Source: Halotia branconii CENA392 (GTDB taxonomy: Bacteria > Cyanobacteriota > Cyanobacteriia > Cyanobacteriales > Nostocaceae). From it: a DNA stretch of 64,000 bases. This document shows, piece by piece, positions 46,471-56,528 of the stretch. Every line of letters begins with the position of its first letter. Within the stretch, counting starts at the first letter, position 1. A model generated the notes under the pieces. It was not told where the DNA came from. It was given only the letters and a program-made list of their open reading frames with translations, and ran no database searches. The stretch covers positions 661,455-725,454 of the forward strand of contig NZ_CP124543.1 in the NCBI RefSeq assembly GCF_029953635.1. The letters run 5' to 3'. Position numbers and translations under genes: made by a program.

Positions 46471-47343
46471 TCATTCATCCTTCCATAATTCTTCAGGAAT
46501 TTTTGCAGGTAGCTGAGCTAAATCTGGTAACTCCAATACCTCTGGTTCGGCAACTTGTTCCTTCTGTGGTAATTCTAATACTTCTGGTTCGGCAACTTGC
46601 TTCTTCTGCGGTAACTCTAACACTTCTAGTTCGGCAACTTGTTCTTTGACGTTTATTGGCAAATTTAATGGTTGGCGTTGTTCTATCCAACAACTTGCTA
46701 TTGGTAAAGTTTGTTCTAATTCATCTAAAGGTCGAGGAATTACCATGACTGAGTTCAGTTCCCCAATTCGTTCTGCTTCATACATCCCAGCTTCTACTGC
46801 TACCGCAACATTAGCTACAGAACCACGAATAATAGCTGTACATAAACCAGCACCAATTTTTTCATAAGCTCCTAGCTGGACATCAGCAGCTTTGAGCATA
46901 GCATCACAAGCGCCTACCATTGCTGGAAATCCCCGTGTTTCTACTAAACCGATGGCTAAGTTGCTAAGACGGCTGTAACTTCCTTCCTGCATAAGTTTAC
47001 TCATGCGGTTTGCAATGGGCAGAACTATTTCGAGGTTAGGATAAGGTCGAGGAATTACCAGGCTAGAAATTAATTGACCAAACTGTTCAGCGGTTTGCAC
47101 ACCAGATTCAACAGCTAAACGGACATCAGCAATTCCACCACGAATAATTGCAGTACAGTGACCACTGCCAATTTTTTCATATCCTACAAGGTGAACTCCA
47201 GCTGATTTCAGCATCATATCCGCTGTACCAACGATCGCAGGAAAGCTAGCAGTGGATACTAAACCCAAAGCAGTATCTTGGAAGTTGTCTCGACGACGCG
47301 ATGACTGAACTGTGTTAATAGGACGTTGATTATATATTTCCAT
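46471..47343 (-). CDS. ccmO: Carboxysome shell protein with two BMC domains, CcmO-like
   Basis: The 290 residues hold two BMC domains, about 25-115 ([37 protein letters not shown]) and 130-220 (AIGLVETRGFPAMVGACDAMLKAADVQLGAYEKIGAG). Each ends with the VIPRP motif. They form trimeric pseudohexamer tiles of the shell facets. The ~65-residue tail carries three 14-residue repeats (QVAELEVLELPQKK, QVAEPEVLELPQKE, QVAEPEVLELPDLA), encoded by 42-bp tandem repeats at about 46520-46640. Such a tail is not part of the BMC fold. It is the last ccm gene in the minus-strand cluster. Confidence 0.93.
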   Translation of the reverse strand: MEIYNQRPINTVQSSRRRDNFQDTALGLVSTASFPAIVGTADMMLKSAGVHLVGYEKIGSGHCTAIIRGGIADVRLAVESGVQTAEQFGQLISSLVIPRPYPNLEIVLPIANRMSKLMQEGSYSRLSNLAIGLVETRGFPAMVGACDAMLKAADVQLGAYEKIGAGLCTAIIRGSVANVAVAVEAGMYEAERIGELNSVMVIPRPLDELEQTLPIASCWIEQRQPLNLPINVKEQVAELEVLELPQKKQVAEPEVLELPQKEQVAEPEVLELPDLAQLPAKIPEELWKDE

Positions 47344-47496
47344 GTGAATTTTCCCCAGATAATCACAAAAAATTGAAAGATGAAGGATCTAAGCTGAAGG
47401 ATAAAATGTGACAATCAGATCCCTTGCATAAAACCGTAGGGTTAATTTCATACTTCATCCTTGAGAACACTTCAGTCCACAACTTACAATTAACAC

Positions 47497-48264
47497 TTAC
47501 TCAGACTGATCGTCAGAGATTGGATTATTTAAGGATTGCCGATGGGGAAATAATGTGGTTAATAACCTATTTATGCTTCCTTGTCCATAAATTTGATTTC
47601 CAGAACTATTGAGTGATTCAGTCGCAGGTTGATTAGATTCAAAGTTTTGAGAGTCGGGGTTTATCGATGCTTCTTTAGAGCCACTACTATTAGTATCTGA
47701 CTCTACAGGAGTAGAATGGCTTTGTGAATTGGGCGATGGCTTGGCAGGATAAGCAATTTGCTGTTTAAATTCCAAAAAAGCCGATGCTGAGAGATTAGTT
47801 GAGGAAATTACTTTGTCCTCATTTTCTCCTAAACTATTGTCTTGTTGATTTTGGACATTATTAGAAACAGCACTATCTGGGGGTAATTTTGGTTGTTTTT
47901 TGTCATCTATCTGCCGACTGGTATCTCCTAAAATTGAGCCAGGTGGAATTACTACTCCTGCTGCAACTGAATAGTTAAAAACTGTTGTTGCTGAACCAAT
48001 ACAAGCATTTGCACCAATTTTACCTTTACCAACCATCAAAAACCCAGCTCCCAAGTTCGCTCCTGCTTCTACTTCTAAGGTTCCTGTATCAGCTTGGATA
48101 ATTGACCCCATACCGATACAAACGCCTGGACCGATGACTATCTTGCTGTTAACAGCCGCTTGGAGTATGACTCCAGGTGCAAGTACTGCACTCGGATGAA
48201 TAATCACCTCGCCACTAATATAAGAATCAAAGTTGTTGCTGAGGCGCAGTGGCGGCACAGACAT
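47497..48264 (-). CDS. ccmN: Carboxysome assembly protein CcmN
   Basis: The 255-residue protein has an N-terminal left-handed beta-helix of hexapeptide repeats (VIIHPSAVLAPGVILQAAV, GVCIGMGSIIQADTG, ACIGSATTVFNYS; about 18-105). A long disordered linker rich in Ser/Asn/Gln follows (about 110-225). The C-terminal encapsulation peptide is IYGQGSINRLLTTLFPHRQS. The beta-helix binds CcmM and the amphipathic terminal helix binds shell proteins, so CcmN recruits the shell to the Rubisco-CcmM condensate. It follows ccmM by 126 bases containing a short AGGAGTT-type repeat tract. Confidence 0.95.
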   Translation of the reverse strand: MSVPPLRLSNNFDSYISGEVIIHPSAVLAPGVILQAAVNSKIVIGPGVCIGMGSIIQADTGTLEVEAGANLGAGFLMVGKGKIGANACIGSATTVFNYSVAAGVVIPPGSILGDTSRQIDDKKQPKLPPDSAVSNNVQNQQDNSLGENEDKVISSTNLSASAFLEFKQQIAYPAKPSPNSQSHSTPVESDTNSSGSKEASINPDSQNFESNQPATESLNSSGNQIYGQGSINRLLTTLFPHRQSLNNPISDDQSE

Positions 48265-48279
48265 GGAAGTTTTAACCTC

Positions 48280-48385
48280 GCAAGCCAGAAGAAATTAAGA
48301 GAGTTAGGAGTTCAAAGTCAGGAGTTAAGAGTTAGAAGTGAGGAGTTTTTGTTCAGGATTCATAACTCATAACTCGTAGTTCATA
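48280..48385. repeat. short AGGAGTT/GAGTTA-type tandem repeat between ccmM and ccmN
   Basis: Irregular GAGTTAGGAGTT and ATAACTCATAACTC heptamer-like repeats fill the ccmM-ccmN gap. They are typical of non-coding DNA in this group. Confidence 0.5.
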
Positions 48386-48390
48386 ACTTC

Positions 48391-49374
48391 TCAAGGACGC
48401 TGGATAATTGTTTCTAACACTCGGCGCTTGGCTTTGGGGTCAATGCCAATTAGGCGCACATATTCCCCTTGATATTCGCCTAGGTATGCTTCTAAAGCAG
48501 CGATCGCTTCTCTATCAGACCTAGCTTCAATTTGACCACAGCTAGACCAGGAACCTGTACGGAATCGCCGTTGGTCTACGTGTTCAGCACTAATCTTATA
48601 TCCACCAGCTAATAAGCCGCGTAGCTGGTCTATTACTTCCGAACTCAAGTGTGTATTGGTAGCTGTTGCTTTGGTAGTACTAGAGCTCGTGCTGGTAAAT
48701 GATTTCTTTTGACTACTAGATGAGGCTACTTGACCATTAGGTCGTTGGATAATACTTTCTAGTACCCGCCGTTTAGCTTTGGAGTCAATACCAATCAAGC
48801 GTACATATTCACCTGGATGATTGTTGATACACTCTTCTAAGGCAGAAATCACTTCTTTGGTCGAATTGGAGGTAATTGGTTCACAAGTTTGCCAGGAACC
48901 TGTACGGAAGCGGCGCTCATCTACGTGTTCTGTACCTACTTTGTAACCACCTGCTAATAGTTGGCGGATTTGATCTACGGTTTCAGTACTCAACGCACCG
49001 CTAGTAGAGCTATGACCATTGTCATTATTATAGCTGCGATAGCTGCCGTTACCATTTTTACTAGCAGGAGCCTTAAAGCTGGCAGCAGTAGCATTAACTA
49101 CACCATCTGGCCGCTGAATAATGGTTTCTAACACGCGCCGTCTACCATTATCAATGCCAAATAGACGGACGTATTCGCCGCTATGTTCTCTTAAACAACT
49201 TTCTAAAGCTGCGATCGCATCTCCCATTGATCTTGGTTCAATTGGCTGACAACTAGTCCAAGAACCAGTACGGAACCGTCTTTGATCTACATGTTCTGTA
49301 CCAATCTTATAGCCTTGATTTAATAAATAGCGCACCTGCTCTATTGTTTCTGCACCCAAACTGTTACTCGACAC
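48391..49374 (-). CDS. ccmM: Short CcmM (M35-type) from an internal GTG start
   Basis: Inside ccmM, an AGGAG (minus strand, 49386-49382) is followed after 7 bases by GTG at 49374, which is in frame (codon 228). The product is 327 residues, all three SSUL domains without the carbonic-anhydrase-like part. It matches the known short CcmM form made by internal initiation in beta-cyanobacteria, which is the main Rubisco linker inside the carboxysome. Confidence 0.8.
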   Translation of the reverse strand: MSSNSLGAETIEQVRYLLNQGYKIGTEHVDQRRFRTGSWTSCQPIEPRSMGDAIAALESCLREHSGEYVRLFGIDNGRRRVLETIIQRPDGVVNATAASFKAPASKNGNGSYRSYNNDNGHSSTSGALSTETVDQIRQLLAGGYKVGTEHVDERRFRTGSWQTCEPITSNSTKEVISALEECINNHPGEYVRLIGIDSKAKRRVLESIIQRPNGQVASSSSQKKSFTSTSSSTTKATATNTHLSSEVIDQLRGLLAGGYKISAEHVDQRRFRTGSWSSCGQIEARSDREAIAALEAYLGEYQGEYVRLIGIDPKAKRRVLETIIQRP

Positions 49375-50055
49375 TTGACTACTCCTTTCTAATTCTAAAA
49401 CAGTAATACCATTACCTGTATAAGATTTAGCATTCTCATCTCGGATGGGTGCAATACACTTGCTATCCGCAGCACAGCGATAACCAGTCCGTAATGCTTG
49501 ATTAATCCCTACGACATGATGGGCAAATTCTTCATCTTGATCTTGCACATCTGGCAAGCGGTCTGCTTGCTGCTGATTGGTAATTATTGATCCCGAAGGT
49601 ACATACTTGCCTGCGGGAATTTCGACATCTTGAATTAAAGCGTGCATCATGACGATGCAACCTGCACCCACCCTGGCATTAAATACCGTAGAGCGAAAGC
49701 CAATGAAGGAATTTTCCCCAACATAAGCTGGCCCATGAATCAGTGCCATGTGGGTAATAGAAGCATTTTCGCCAATCCATACCGAGTATTTGTTTTGGTC
49801 GTCGCCAATTACTCGGCCTTGTTCCAATCCATGAATAACGACACCATCTTGAATATTAGTGCTTTCACCGATATAAAAAGGTGTGCCTTCATCAGCTCTA
49901 ATCGAAGTTCCTGGAGCAATGATGACATTTGCACCGACGTATACATCTCCAATAATGTTGGAAAACGGGTGTACAAAGGTGCTTTCATGGATTTTTGGTT
50001 CAGCTAAATTCCTCGACCACGGGGTTGGGGGTGCCGCCGTGCTGCGGACTGCCAT
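48391..50055 (-). CDS. ccmM: Carboxysome scaffold CcmM (gamma-carbonic-anhydrase domain plus three RbcS-like domains)
   Basis: The 554-residue protein has an N-terminal gamma-carbonic-anhydrase-like beta-helix (about 20-205: [57 protein letters not shown]). Three RbcS-like SSUL modules follow, each with [24 protein letters not shown] and [16 protein letters not shown] (about 235-320, 350-435, 465-554). The SSUL modules cross-link Rubisco; the N-terminus binds CcmN and shell. His residues for the metal are present ([14 protein letters not shown]). A shorter form from an internal start at 49374 is very likely. Confidence 0.97.
   Translation of the reverse strand: MAVRSTAAPPTPWSRNLAEPKIHESTFVHPFSNIIGDVYVGANVIIAPGTSIRADEGTPFYIGESTNIQDGVVIHGLEQGRVIGDDQNKYSVWIGENASITHMALIHGPAYVGENSFIGFRSTVFNARVGAGCIVMMHALIQDVEIPAGKYVPSGSIITNQQQADRLPDVQDQDEEFAHHVVGINQALRTGYRCAADSKCIAPIRDENAKSYTGNGITVLELERSSQVSSNSLGAETIEQVRYLLNQGYKIGTEHVDQRRFRTGSWTSCQPIEPRSMGDAIAALESCLREHSGEYVRLFGIDNGRRRVLETIIQRPDGVVNATAASFKAPASKNGNGSYRSYNNDNGHSSTSGALSTETVDQIRQLLAGGYKVGTEHVDERRFRTGSWQTCEPITSNSTKEVISALEECINNHPGEYVRLIGIDSKAKRRVLESIIQRPNGQVASSSSQKKSFTSTSSSTTKATATNTHLSSEVIDQLRGLLAGGYKISAEHVDQRRFRTGSWSSCGQIEARSDREAIAALEAYLGEYQGEYVRLIGIDPKAKRRVLETIIQRP
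49382..49386 (-). promoter_or_regulatory. internal ribosome binding site in ccmM
   Basis: GAAAGGAGTAGTCAAGTG on the minus strand: AGGAG with optimal 7-base spacing to an in-frame GTG, placed exactly in the linker between the beta-helix and the first SSUL domain. Confidence 0.82.
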
Positions 50056-50130
50056 AGCGAGATTCCTCCTGAATTAAGCGTCAACAGTCAACAGCCGATA
50101 ATTTATAGACTTTTGACTCTTGACTTTTGA

Positions 50131-50433
50131 CTATCGATACTGATCTTTTTTGCCGTAAATTAGGCGATCTTCTACATGAATGGTGTCAATTATCGCCACA
50201 ATCACTGCATCTAACGGACGCTGTTCATTACCAGGAATTTGACGAGCAGCACTGCCACAGGTAACAAGCACCCACTCATCTACTCCTGCACCCACACTAT
50301 CCGCAGCTACTTCATACTTTGGCAGTGAATTTCCTTCTTCATCTACTAACTGCACCAGCAGTAGCTTGACACCTCTCATACTTGGATCTTTTTGAGTGCC
50401 TACTACTGTGCCACGAACTTTGGCAATTTGCAT
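50131..50433 (-). CDS. ccmL: Carboxysome shell vertex protein CcmL
   Basis: The 100 residues match the BMV/EutN family: MQIAKVRGTVVGTQKDPSMRGVKLLLVQLVDEEGNSLPKYEVAADSVGAG and VLVTCGSAARQIPGNEQRPLDAVIVAIIDTI. Pentamers cap the vertices of the icosahedral shell. It starts 6 bases after ccmK1, indicating co-translation. A TTTTGAC-type repeat tract (50083-50130) separates it from ccmM. Confidence 0.97.
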   Translation of the reverse strand: MQIAKVRGTVVGTQKDPSMRGVKLLLVQLVDEEGNSLPKYEVAADSVGAGVDEWVLVTCGSAARQIPGNEQRPLDAVIVAIIDTIHVEDRLIYGKKDQYR

Positions 50434-50439
50434 TACAGA

Positions 50440-50784
50440 TTATGGTCTTCTACCAAAAGGACGGATCGCGTTAACATTTTCACGGAATTGCTCAACGTCT
50501 TCTGTGTAACGAATTGGCAGCACATATTCTAAGTTCTCATGAGGACGAGCAATGATGTGAGTAGACAGCACTTGTCCACCATTGACTCGCTTGACTGATT
50601 CAACTCCTGCCCCTACAGAAGCTTGCACTTCTGAAACGTCGCCCCGAACAATTACTGTTACCCGACCACTACCAATTTTTTCGTAGCCTACCAGGGTGAC
50701 GCGAGCAGCTTTCACCATTGCGTCAGCAGCTTCCACTACTGCTGGGAAGCCCAACGTTTCTACCATTCCTACTGCAATTGACAT
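50440..50784 (-). CDS. ccmK1: Carboxysome shell hexamer protein CcmK
   Basis: The 114-residue single BMC-domain protein ([48 protein letters not shown]) ends with a ~12-residue tail ([13 protein letters not shown]) longer than in its neighbour. Hexamers tile the facets, with charged pores for bicarbonate and RuBP. It lies between the shorter ccmK and ccmL. The paralogue numbering follows the usual ccmK2-K1-L-M-N order. Confidence 0.94.
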   Translation of the reverse strand: MSIAVGMVETLGFPAVVEAADAMVKAARVTLVGYEKIGSGRVTVIVRGDVSEVQASVGAGVESVKRVNGGQVLSTHIIARPHENLEYVLPIRYTEDVEQFRENVNAIRPFGRRP

Positions 50785-50875
50785 TAGTTCTAACCTTTAA
50801 TAACGTTTCTAAATTTGGACGAAAGTGGAGCTTCAAGAAGGCGACCCCGTAAATTACTTTGTGTTTTATCGACTT

Positions 50876-51184
50876 TTAAGTACGAAACTGTTCTACAGCT
50901 TCTGTATACCGAATCGGTAAGACGTATTCTAAGTTTTCGTGAGGACGAGCAATGATGTGAGTGGATACTACTTCACCACCATTTACTCTTCTGGCCGCTT
51001 CAATTCCGGCTGCAACTGAGGCTTGCACCTCAGATACATCTCCCCGGACAATCACTGTTACCCTCGCACTACCAATTTTTTCATATCCTACCAAAGTTAC
51101 ACGCGCGGCTTTCACCATTGCATCGGCAGCTTCTACTACTGCCGGAAAGCCCTTAGTCTCAATCATTCCAACTGCAATTGGCAT
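50876..51184 (-). CDS. ccmK2: Carboxysome shell hexamer protein CcmK (first gene of the operon)
   Basis: This 102-residue BMC protein ([48 protein letters not shown]) is the major facet hexamer. An AGGAG ribosome site lies 7 bases before the ATG. It opens the ccmK2-K1-L-M-N-O operon, transcribed away from ndhF4. Confidence 0.95.
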   Translation of the reverse strand: MPIAVGMIETKGFPAVVEAADAMVKAARVTLVGYEKIGSARVTVIVRGDVSEVQASVAAGIEAARRVNGGEVVSTHIIARPHENLEYVLPIRYTEAVEQFRT

Positions 51185-51840
51185 CGCAGAACTCCTAAAA
51201 AATGTAATCCGATCAGTACTGTTGCTTGAAAATTTTGACGGGGAAGCTCATCTTGAGCTACAAAATCACTTCCAAATTAAGCATAGGAAAGCTTGGCGTT
51301 CCTGGCAATATCAATCAGTATAATAGTTTATAATAAAAAAGTTTTAAAAAACTTAACAAAAATTTATAGTACTATTTACTCAATCAAAGTTTACTGAATT
51401 ACTAGAGCAGCTGCTTATGCTTTATAATTTTTTTATAACATTGACAAAATGACATTCATAACCAGTCTTAATTGTTTGTATCAAGGAAAGCCCAAAGGCT
51501 GTGTGTCTTGCTGTATCTCTCTTTTCTAAATTTTGCAATCAAAGCAAAGAATGTGTGAAAGATACATAAATTTTTCTAATATATCGTATAAATTTATTTG
51601 CTAAAAATAGAAAGACAAATTGACAAACAGAACCAAAATAATAAGAGTAAATGCTTTTAAAGATGTAAAGTTATATTTAATTGTCCCTTAACTAAGATAA
51701 ACTAAATTAAAAAGACTTAATCAAAATCTCAGTGAAAAAAAGTTAAAAAAGTAGAGACTTAGAGAAAGTTTATTTTTTTAGTAAATGGTTGTTTTAAAGC
51801 TATTAAAAAAATTTAGGCTGAGTCGTCAAGGTAAATTTAG
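51185..51840. promoter_or_regulatory. divergent promoter region between ccm and ndhF4 operons
   Basis: These 656 AT-rich bases hold no gene. They must contain promoters for the ccm operon (minus) and ndhF4-ndhD4-cupB (plus), and possibly sites for the LysR regulator. I could not pick out a convincing T-N11-A box or -10 element by eye. Confidence 0.55.
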
Positions 51841-53697
51841 ATGAATGAGTTTCTATTTGTAACAAGTTGGTTAGTGCCTTTGTATAGCTTAGGAGGTGCG
51901 ATTTTAACATTGCCCTGGGGACTAGGAATCATTCAGCGTACAGGGCCAAAACCTGCGGCATATTTAAACTTGTTGACAACCCTTTTAGCTTTTGCCCATA
52001 GCCTGTTTGTATTTAAAGATATTTGGGATAGAGAGCCAGAAAATTTACTGATTACCTGGTTTAAAGCAGCAGATTTTGAAATATCCTTTGCCTTAGAACT
52101 CTCGCCAGTGAGTATTGGGGCAATAGTTTTAATCACAGGATTAAGTCTATTAGCACAGGTATATGCTTTGGGCTACATGGAAAAAGACTGGTCGTTGGCA
52201 CGTTTTTTTGCACTGATTGGATTTTTTGAAGCGGCGCTGAACGGTCTAGCGATTAATGATTCTTTGTTTCTGAGCTATTGCCTTTTAGAAGTTTTGACTC
52301 TTTCGACTTATTTACTAGTGGGCTTTTGGTATGCTCAACCGCTAGTAGTGACAGCAGCGCGCGATGCTTTTTTAACTAAGCGAGTCGGAGATTTGTTGCT
52401 ACTTATGGGTGTGGTGACGCTTTCTAACTTAGCTGGAAGTTTGAACTTTTCTGATTTATATGAATGGGCGCAAACGGCTAACTTGAACCCGGTAACATCA
52501 ACCTTATTGGGGCTAGCATTGATTGCTGGGCCAGCGGGTAAATGTGCCCAATTTCCTCTACACCTGTGGTTAGATGAGGCGATGGAAGGGCCTAACCCTG
52601 CTTCGGTAATGCGAAATTCACTGGTAGTAGCTGGTGGTGCTTATGTACTTTATAAATTGCAACCAATTTTAGCTTTATCTCCAGTGGCTTTGAATGCTTT
52701 GGTAGTGATGGGTACGGTGACAGCAGTTGGTGCAACATTAGTTTCTCTAGCACAAATTGACATCAAACGGGCTTTATCTCATTCCACCAGTGCATACATG
52801 GGATTAATCTTTTTGGCGGTAGGGTTACAACAAGGTGGCGTAGCCTTGATGTTGTTATTAACTCATGCGATCGCTAAAGCTTTATTATTTATGAGTTCTG
52901 GTTCAGTGATCTATACTACTAGTACTCAAGACTTGACAGAAATGGGTGGTTTATGGTCAAGAATGCCAGCAACTACTACTGCCTTTGTTGTGGGTTCAGC
53001 AGGAATGGTAACACTGCTACCTTTAGGAAGCTTTTGGGCGATGTTAGCTTGGGCTGATGGTTTTGTAAATATTAGCCCTTGGGTAATCGGAGTTTTAGTT
53101 ATAGTCAATGGCTTGACAGCATTAAATTTGACTAGAGTATTTCGGTTAATCTTCTGGGGTGAACCGCAACAAAAGACCCGCCGTACCCCGGAGGTTGGTT
53201 GGCAAATGACATTACCAATGGTGTCATTAACTGTAGTAACTCTTTTGTTACCCCTGATGCTACAACAATGGTATTTGTTACCAGACTGGGAAAGTATTGA
53301 TTGGTTTGTAGTGTCAGTACTGATTTCTTCTACTATTGTGGGGGTAGGAATTGGCTCTACAATGTATCTGCACAAAGCATGGTCAAGATCCAGAATCCTG
53401 GCGTGGCGATTTATGCAGGACTTACTAGGGTATGATTTTTACATTGACCGAGTTTATCGGCTGACGGTAGTGAGTGCAGTTGCACTGCTATCTAAGGTTT
53501 CTGCTTGGAGCGATCGCTACTTAGTTGATGGTTTAGTTAACTTGGTGGGATTTGCGACAATTTTTGGGGGGCAGAGTTTGAAATACAGTATTTCTGGTCA
53601 ATCTCAAGGTTACATGTTAACCATCCTAGCGGTAGTTAGCGTCTTGGGATTTTTCATCAGCTGGTCATTAGGTCTATTAGATAAATTGCCTTTTTAA
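51841..53697 (+). CDS. ndhF4: NDH-1 subunit F4 (CO2-uptake complex)
   Basis: The 618-residue polytopic protein has the proton-pumping antiporter-like core (FLSYCLLEVLTLSTYLLVGFWY, KRVGDLLLLMGVVTLSNLAGSL, PLHLWLDEAMEGPNPASVMRNSLVVAGGAYVL, IDIKRALSHSTSAYMGLIFLAVG). It ends with a helix bundle. It is the distal subunit of the NDH-1MS' complex in the thylakoid membrane, which couples electron flow to CO2 hydration. The set with ndhD and a CupB-type gene and no cupS marks the F4/D4 (constitutive) and not the F3/D3 system. It is 69 bases upstream of ndhD4. Confidence 0.92.
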   Translation: MNEFLFVTSWLVPLYSLGGAILTLPWGLGIIQRTGPKPAAYLNLLTTLLAFAHSLFVFKDIWDREPENLLITWFKAADFEISFALELSPVSIGAIVLITGLSLLAQVYALGYMEKDWSLARFFALIGFFEAALNGLAINDSLFLSYCLLEVLTLSTYLLVGFWYAQPLVVTAARDAFLTKRVGDLLLLMGVVTLSNLAGSLNFSDLYEWAQTANLNPVTSTLLGLALIAGPAGKCAQFPLHLWLDEAMEGPNPASVMRNSLVVAGGAYVLYKLQPILALSPVALNALVVMGTVTAVGATLVSLAQIDIKRALSHSTSAYMGLIFLAVGLQQGGVALMLLLTHAIAKALLFMSSGSVIYTTSTQDLTEMGGLWSRMPATTTAFVVGSAGMVTLLPLGSFWAMLAWADGFVNISPWVIGVLVIVNGLTALNLTRVFRLIFWGEPQQKTRRTPEVGWQMTLPMVSLTVVTLLLPLMLQQWYLLPDWESIDWFVVSVLISSTIVGVGIGSTMYLHKAWSRSRILAWRFMQDLLGYDFYIDRVYRLTVVSAVALLSKVSAWSDRYLVDGLVNLVGFATIFGGQSLKYSISGQSQGYMLTILAVVSVLGFFISWSLGLLDKLPF

Positions 53698-53766
53698 AAT
53701 TGCCCAGTCCAGAAGCAGAAGTGATTATTCTCCCTACTCTTCTAATCTTTTTACCTAGTTCTGTCT

Positions 53767-55269
53767 ATGCTTAGTGCTTTGATTTTGCTGCCGTTGTTGG
53801 GTGCAGCTTTAATTGGTTTCTGGCCTGCTAACCTTAGTGGAACACCTGCACGTAGGGTAGCTTTAGTCTTTGCTAGTATTGCCTTTTTATGGACTATTTT
53901 TTTAACCACTCAGTTCAACCCAGGAGACATTAATCAACAGTTTGCCGAGTCTGTGCCTTGGATTGATGTCTTAGGATTGAACTATAATCTAGGCATAGAT
54001 GGTTTATCTTTACCGTTGTTAGTTTTAAATGGACTATTGACTTGTATTGCTATTTATACTAGTGAGCAGGCTCTACAACGTCCTAAATTTTATTACTCTT
54101 TGATATTACTATTAAGTGCTGGAGTTACTGGAGCATTCCTAGCACAGGATTTACTGTTATTTTTCCTATTTTACGAGCTAGAACTGATTCCTCTGTATTT
54201 GTTAATCGCGATTTGGGGTGGTGCAAGACGGGGTTATGCTGCGACAAAATTCCTTATATATACAGCAGTTTCAGGAATTTTGATTTTAGCAAGTTTCTTG
54301 GGCATGGTTTGGCTAAGTGGTGGTTCTAACTTTGCACTAGCAAGCTTGAATTGTGCAACTTTACCTTTAGCGACACAAACTTTATTACTTGCGGGGATTT
54401 TGGTAGGTTTTGGAATTAAGATTCCTTTAGTTCCCTTTCATACTTGGTTGCCAGATGCCCACGTTGAAGCTTCCACACCCATTTCTGTATTATTGGCTGG
54501 GGTACTTTTGAAGTTGGGAACTTATGGCTTACTGCGGTTTGGCATGAACTTATTGCCAGATGCTTGGAGTTATTTAGCTCCCTGGTTGGCAATTTGGGCT
54601 GTAGTAAGTGTATTATACGGCTCATCATGTGCGATCGCCCAAACCGATATGAAAAAAATGGTAGCCTATAGTTCTATTGGACACATGGGCTACATATTGT
54701 TGGCGGTAGCAGCGGCTACACCTTTAAGTGTTTTGGGTGCTGTCATGCAAATGGTTAGCCACGGCTTAATTTCTGCTTTACTATTTTTGTTGGTAGGTGT
54801 TGTATATGAAAAAGCAGGTAGTCGCAACTTAGAAGTCCTCCAAGGATTACTGAATCCAGAACGAGGTTTGCCTGTAATTGGTAGCTTAATGGTGATGGGA
54901 GTCATGGCCAGTGCTGGACTACCGGGAATGCTAGGGTTTATTTCCGAATTTATTATTTTTCGCGGAAGTTTCGCAGTTTTTCCACTGCAAACCCTTTTAT
55001 CTATGCTGGGTACAGGCTTAACAGCGGTTTATTTCTTAATTTTGATGAATCGCGCCTTTTTTGGTCGCTTGTCTGCACAAGTTACCCACTTGCCCAGGGT
55101 TTATTGGAGCGATCGCATTCCCGCTATGATCTTAGCTGTGCTGATTATTATTTTTGGCGTTCAACCCACTTGGTTAGTGCGCTGGACTGAACCAACAATC
55201 ACAGCAATGGTTAATATCCAAAACGTAGTAGCAACAGTGTCATTGGATAAGGCAAAAAGCAAAAGTTAA
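53767..55269 (+). CDS. ndhD4: NDH-1 subunit D4 (CO2-uptake complex)
   Basis: The 500-residue protein belongs to the NuoM/NdhD family: LLLFFLFYELELIPLYLLIAIWGG, FGIKIPLVPFHTWLPDAHVEASTPISVLLAGVLLKLGTYGLLRFG (with the conserved lysines) and AQTDMKKMVAYSSIGHMGYILL. It forms the proton channel next to NdhF4 in the NDH-1MS' complex. The gene lies between ndhF4 and cupB on the plus strand in one operon. Confidence 0.93.
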   Translation: MLSALILLPLLGAALIGFWPANLSGTPARRVALVFASIAFLWTIFLTTQFNPGDINQQFAESVPWIDVLGLNYNLGIDGLSLPLLVLNGLLTCIAIYTSEQALQRPKFYYSLILLLSAGVTGAFLAQDLLLFFLFYELELIPLYLLIAIWGGARRGYAATKFLIYTAVSGILILASFLGMVWLSGGSNFALASLNCATLPLATQTLLLAGILVGFGIKIPLVPFHTWLPDAHVEASTPISVLLAGVLLKLGTYGLLRFGMNLLPDAWSYLAPWLAIWAVVSVLYGSSCAIAQTDMKKMVAYSSIGHMGYILLAVAAATPLSVLGAVMQMVSHGLISALLFLLVGVVYEKAGSRNLEVLQGLLNPERGLPVIGSLMVMGVMASAGLPGMLGFISEFIIFRGSFAVFPLQTLLSMLGTGLTAVYFLILMNRAFFGRLSAQVTHLPRVYWSDRIPAMILAVLIIIFGVQPTWLVRWTEPTITAMVNIQNVVATVSLDKAKSKS

Positions 55270-55394
55270 AAAATGGAGATTGGGGACTAAGAAAAACTTA
55301 GACGCTACACAATTCCAATTTTTTCAAATCAAATTAAAAATTATGAATTAGGAATTAGGATAATCCCCAATCCAGAGAATTTATTGGAGAAATG

Positions 55395-56528
55395 ATGATG
55401 TTAGATACTAGAAAAAAGCCTAAGAAGCAACCATTAGCTGAGTATATTGAACGACTGCAAAAAGGAGGAGCATTACTCCCTAACAGTCCAGAAAATGTAT
55501 TAGAAGTAGTTGGTATTCTTAAAAGCTATGGTGTAGTTTTAGATGCATATTCTAAAAATCTGATTTATATTGCTGAACATCAATTTTTAGTATTCTTTCC
55601 ATTTTTTAAATATTTTAACGGAGAGTTTACTGTGCAAAAGTTACTCCGTCATTGGTGGCATGATCGGATTAATTTTGAATATGCCGAATATTGCATGAAA
55701 GCCATGCTGTGGCACGGTGGCGGCGGATTAGATAACTATTTAGATACCGAAGAATTTCAAGCAAGAGCGCAAGCAGTTATCGCGGCTAAATTTAAATATA
55801 ATCCTTTAATTTTAGGACTTAATCAACTTTTTCCAGACTTTTTAACTGAACAGTTGCGAGTTTCTGCTTATTATACTGGCTTAGGTCAATTCTGGCGAGT
55901 CATGGCTGATATTTTTCTTAGCCTATCAGACTTATACGACAAAGGTAAAATCACATCAATTGCCGAAGTTGTAGAACATATTAAAGCAGGTTTAGTCGCA
56001 GATGCATCAAAACCAATTACTTATACCGTCAAAATTCAAGAAAAAGTCTATGATATTATTCCTAAATCAGTTGGTTTAACCTTCTTAGCAGACACAGCCA
56101 TACCTTATGTAGAAGCAGTATTCTTCCGGGGAACTCCTTTTCATGGCACAGTTTCATACAATGCCCAAGCCTATCAAATTTCCCCAGATCAGTCACGATT
56201 TCAGTATGGCGCTTTATATGCCGACCCTCTGCCTATTGGTGGTGCGGGTATACCTCCCACTTTACTGATGCAGGATATGCGTCATTATCTGCCAGAGTAT
56301 TTGCATGAAGTTTATCGCCGCAGTCTTCGAGGTGAAGATGATTTACTCGTACAAATTTGTATAAGCTTCCAAAAATCAATGTTTTGCGTGACAACGGCAA
56401 CGATTTTAGGATTGATGCCTCATTCTTTAGATACTCAAGATCCAGCTGAACAAAATGCTAATTTAGTCTACTTAGAAAAGTGGATGGATAGGTTACAAAC
56501 TTCCCGGTTATTAGAAGTTAACAAGTAG
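55395..56528 (+). CDS. cupB: CO2 hydration protein CupB (ChpX)
   Basis: The ~377-residue protein (LDTRKKPKKQPLAEYIERL) has the Cup family signature: YSKNLIYIAEHQFLVFFPFFKYFNGEF, HWWHDRINFEYAEYCMKAMLWHGGGGLD, and PLPIGGAGIPPTLLMQDMRHYLPEYL. Family members bind zinc and convert CO2 to bicarbonate at the NDH-1 complex. The length is nearer to CupB than to CupA, and no cupS follows. Three ATGs in a row (55392, 55395, 55398) follow a GGAG at 55386-55389. The second or third gives better spacing. Confidence 0.92.
   Translation: MMLDTRKKPKKQPLAEYIERLQKGGALLPNSPENVLEVVGILKSYGVVLDAYSKNLIYIAEHQFLVFFPFFKYFNGEFTVQKLLRHWWHDRINFEYAEYCMKAMLWHGGGGLDNYLDTEEFQARAQAVIAAKFKYNPLILGLNQLFPDFLTEQLRVSAYYTGLGQFWRVMADIFLSLSDLYDKGKITSIAEVVEHIKAGLVADASKPITYTVKIQEKVYDIIPKSVGLTFLADTAIPYVEAVFFRGTPFHGTVSYNAQAYQISPDQSRFQYGALYADPLPIGGAGIPPTLLMQDMRHYLPEYLHEVYRRSLRGEDDLLVQICISFQKSMFCVTTATILGLMPHSLDTQDPAEQNANLVYLEKWMDRLQTSRLLEVNK

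Noticed and set aside
46493..46693. 66-codon minus ORF in the ccmO tail
   Set aside because: Alternative frame of the 42-bp repeats.
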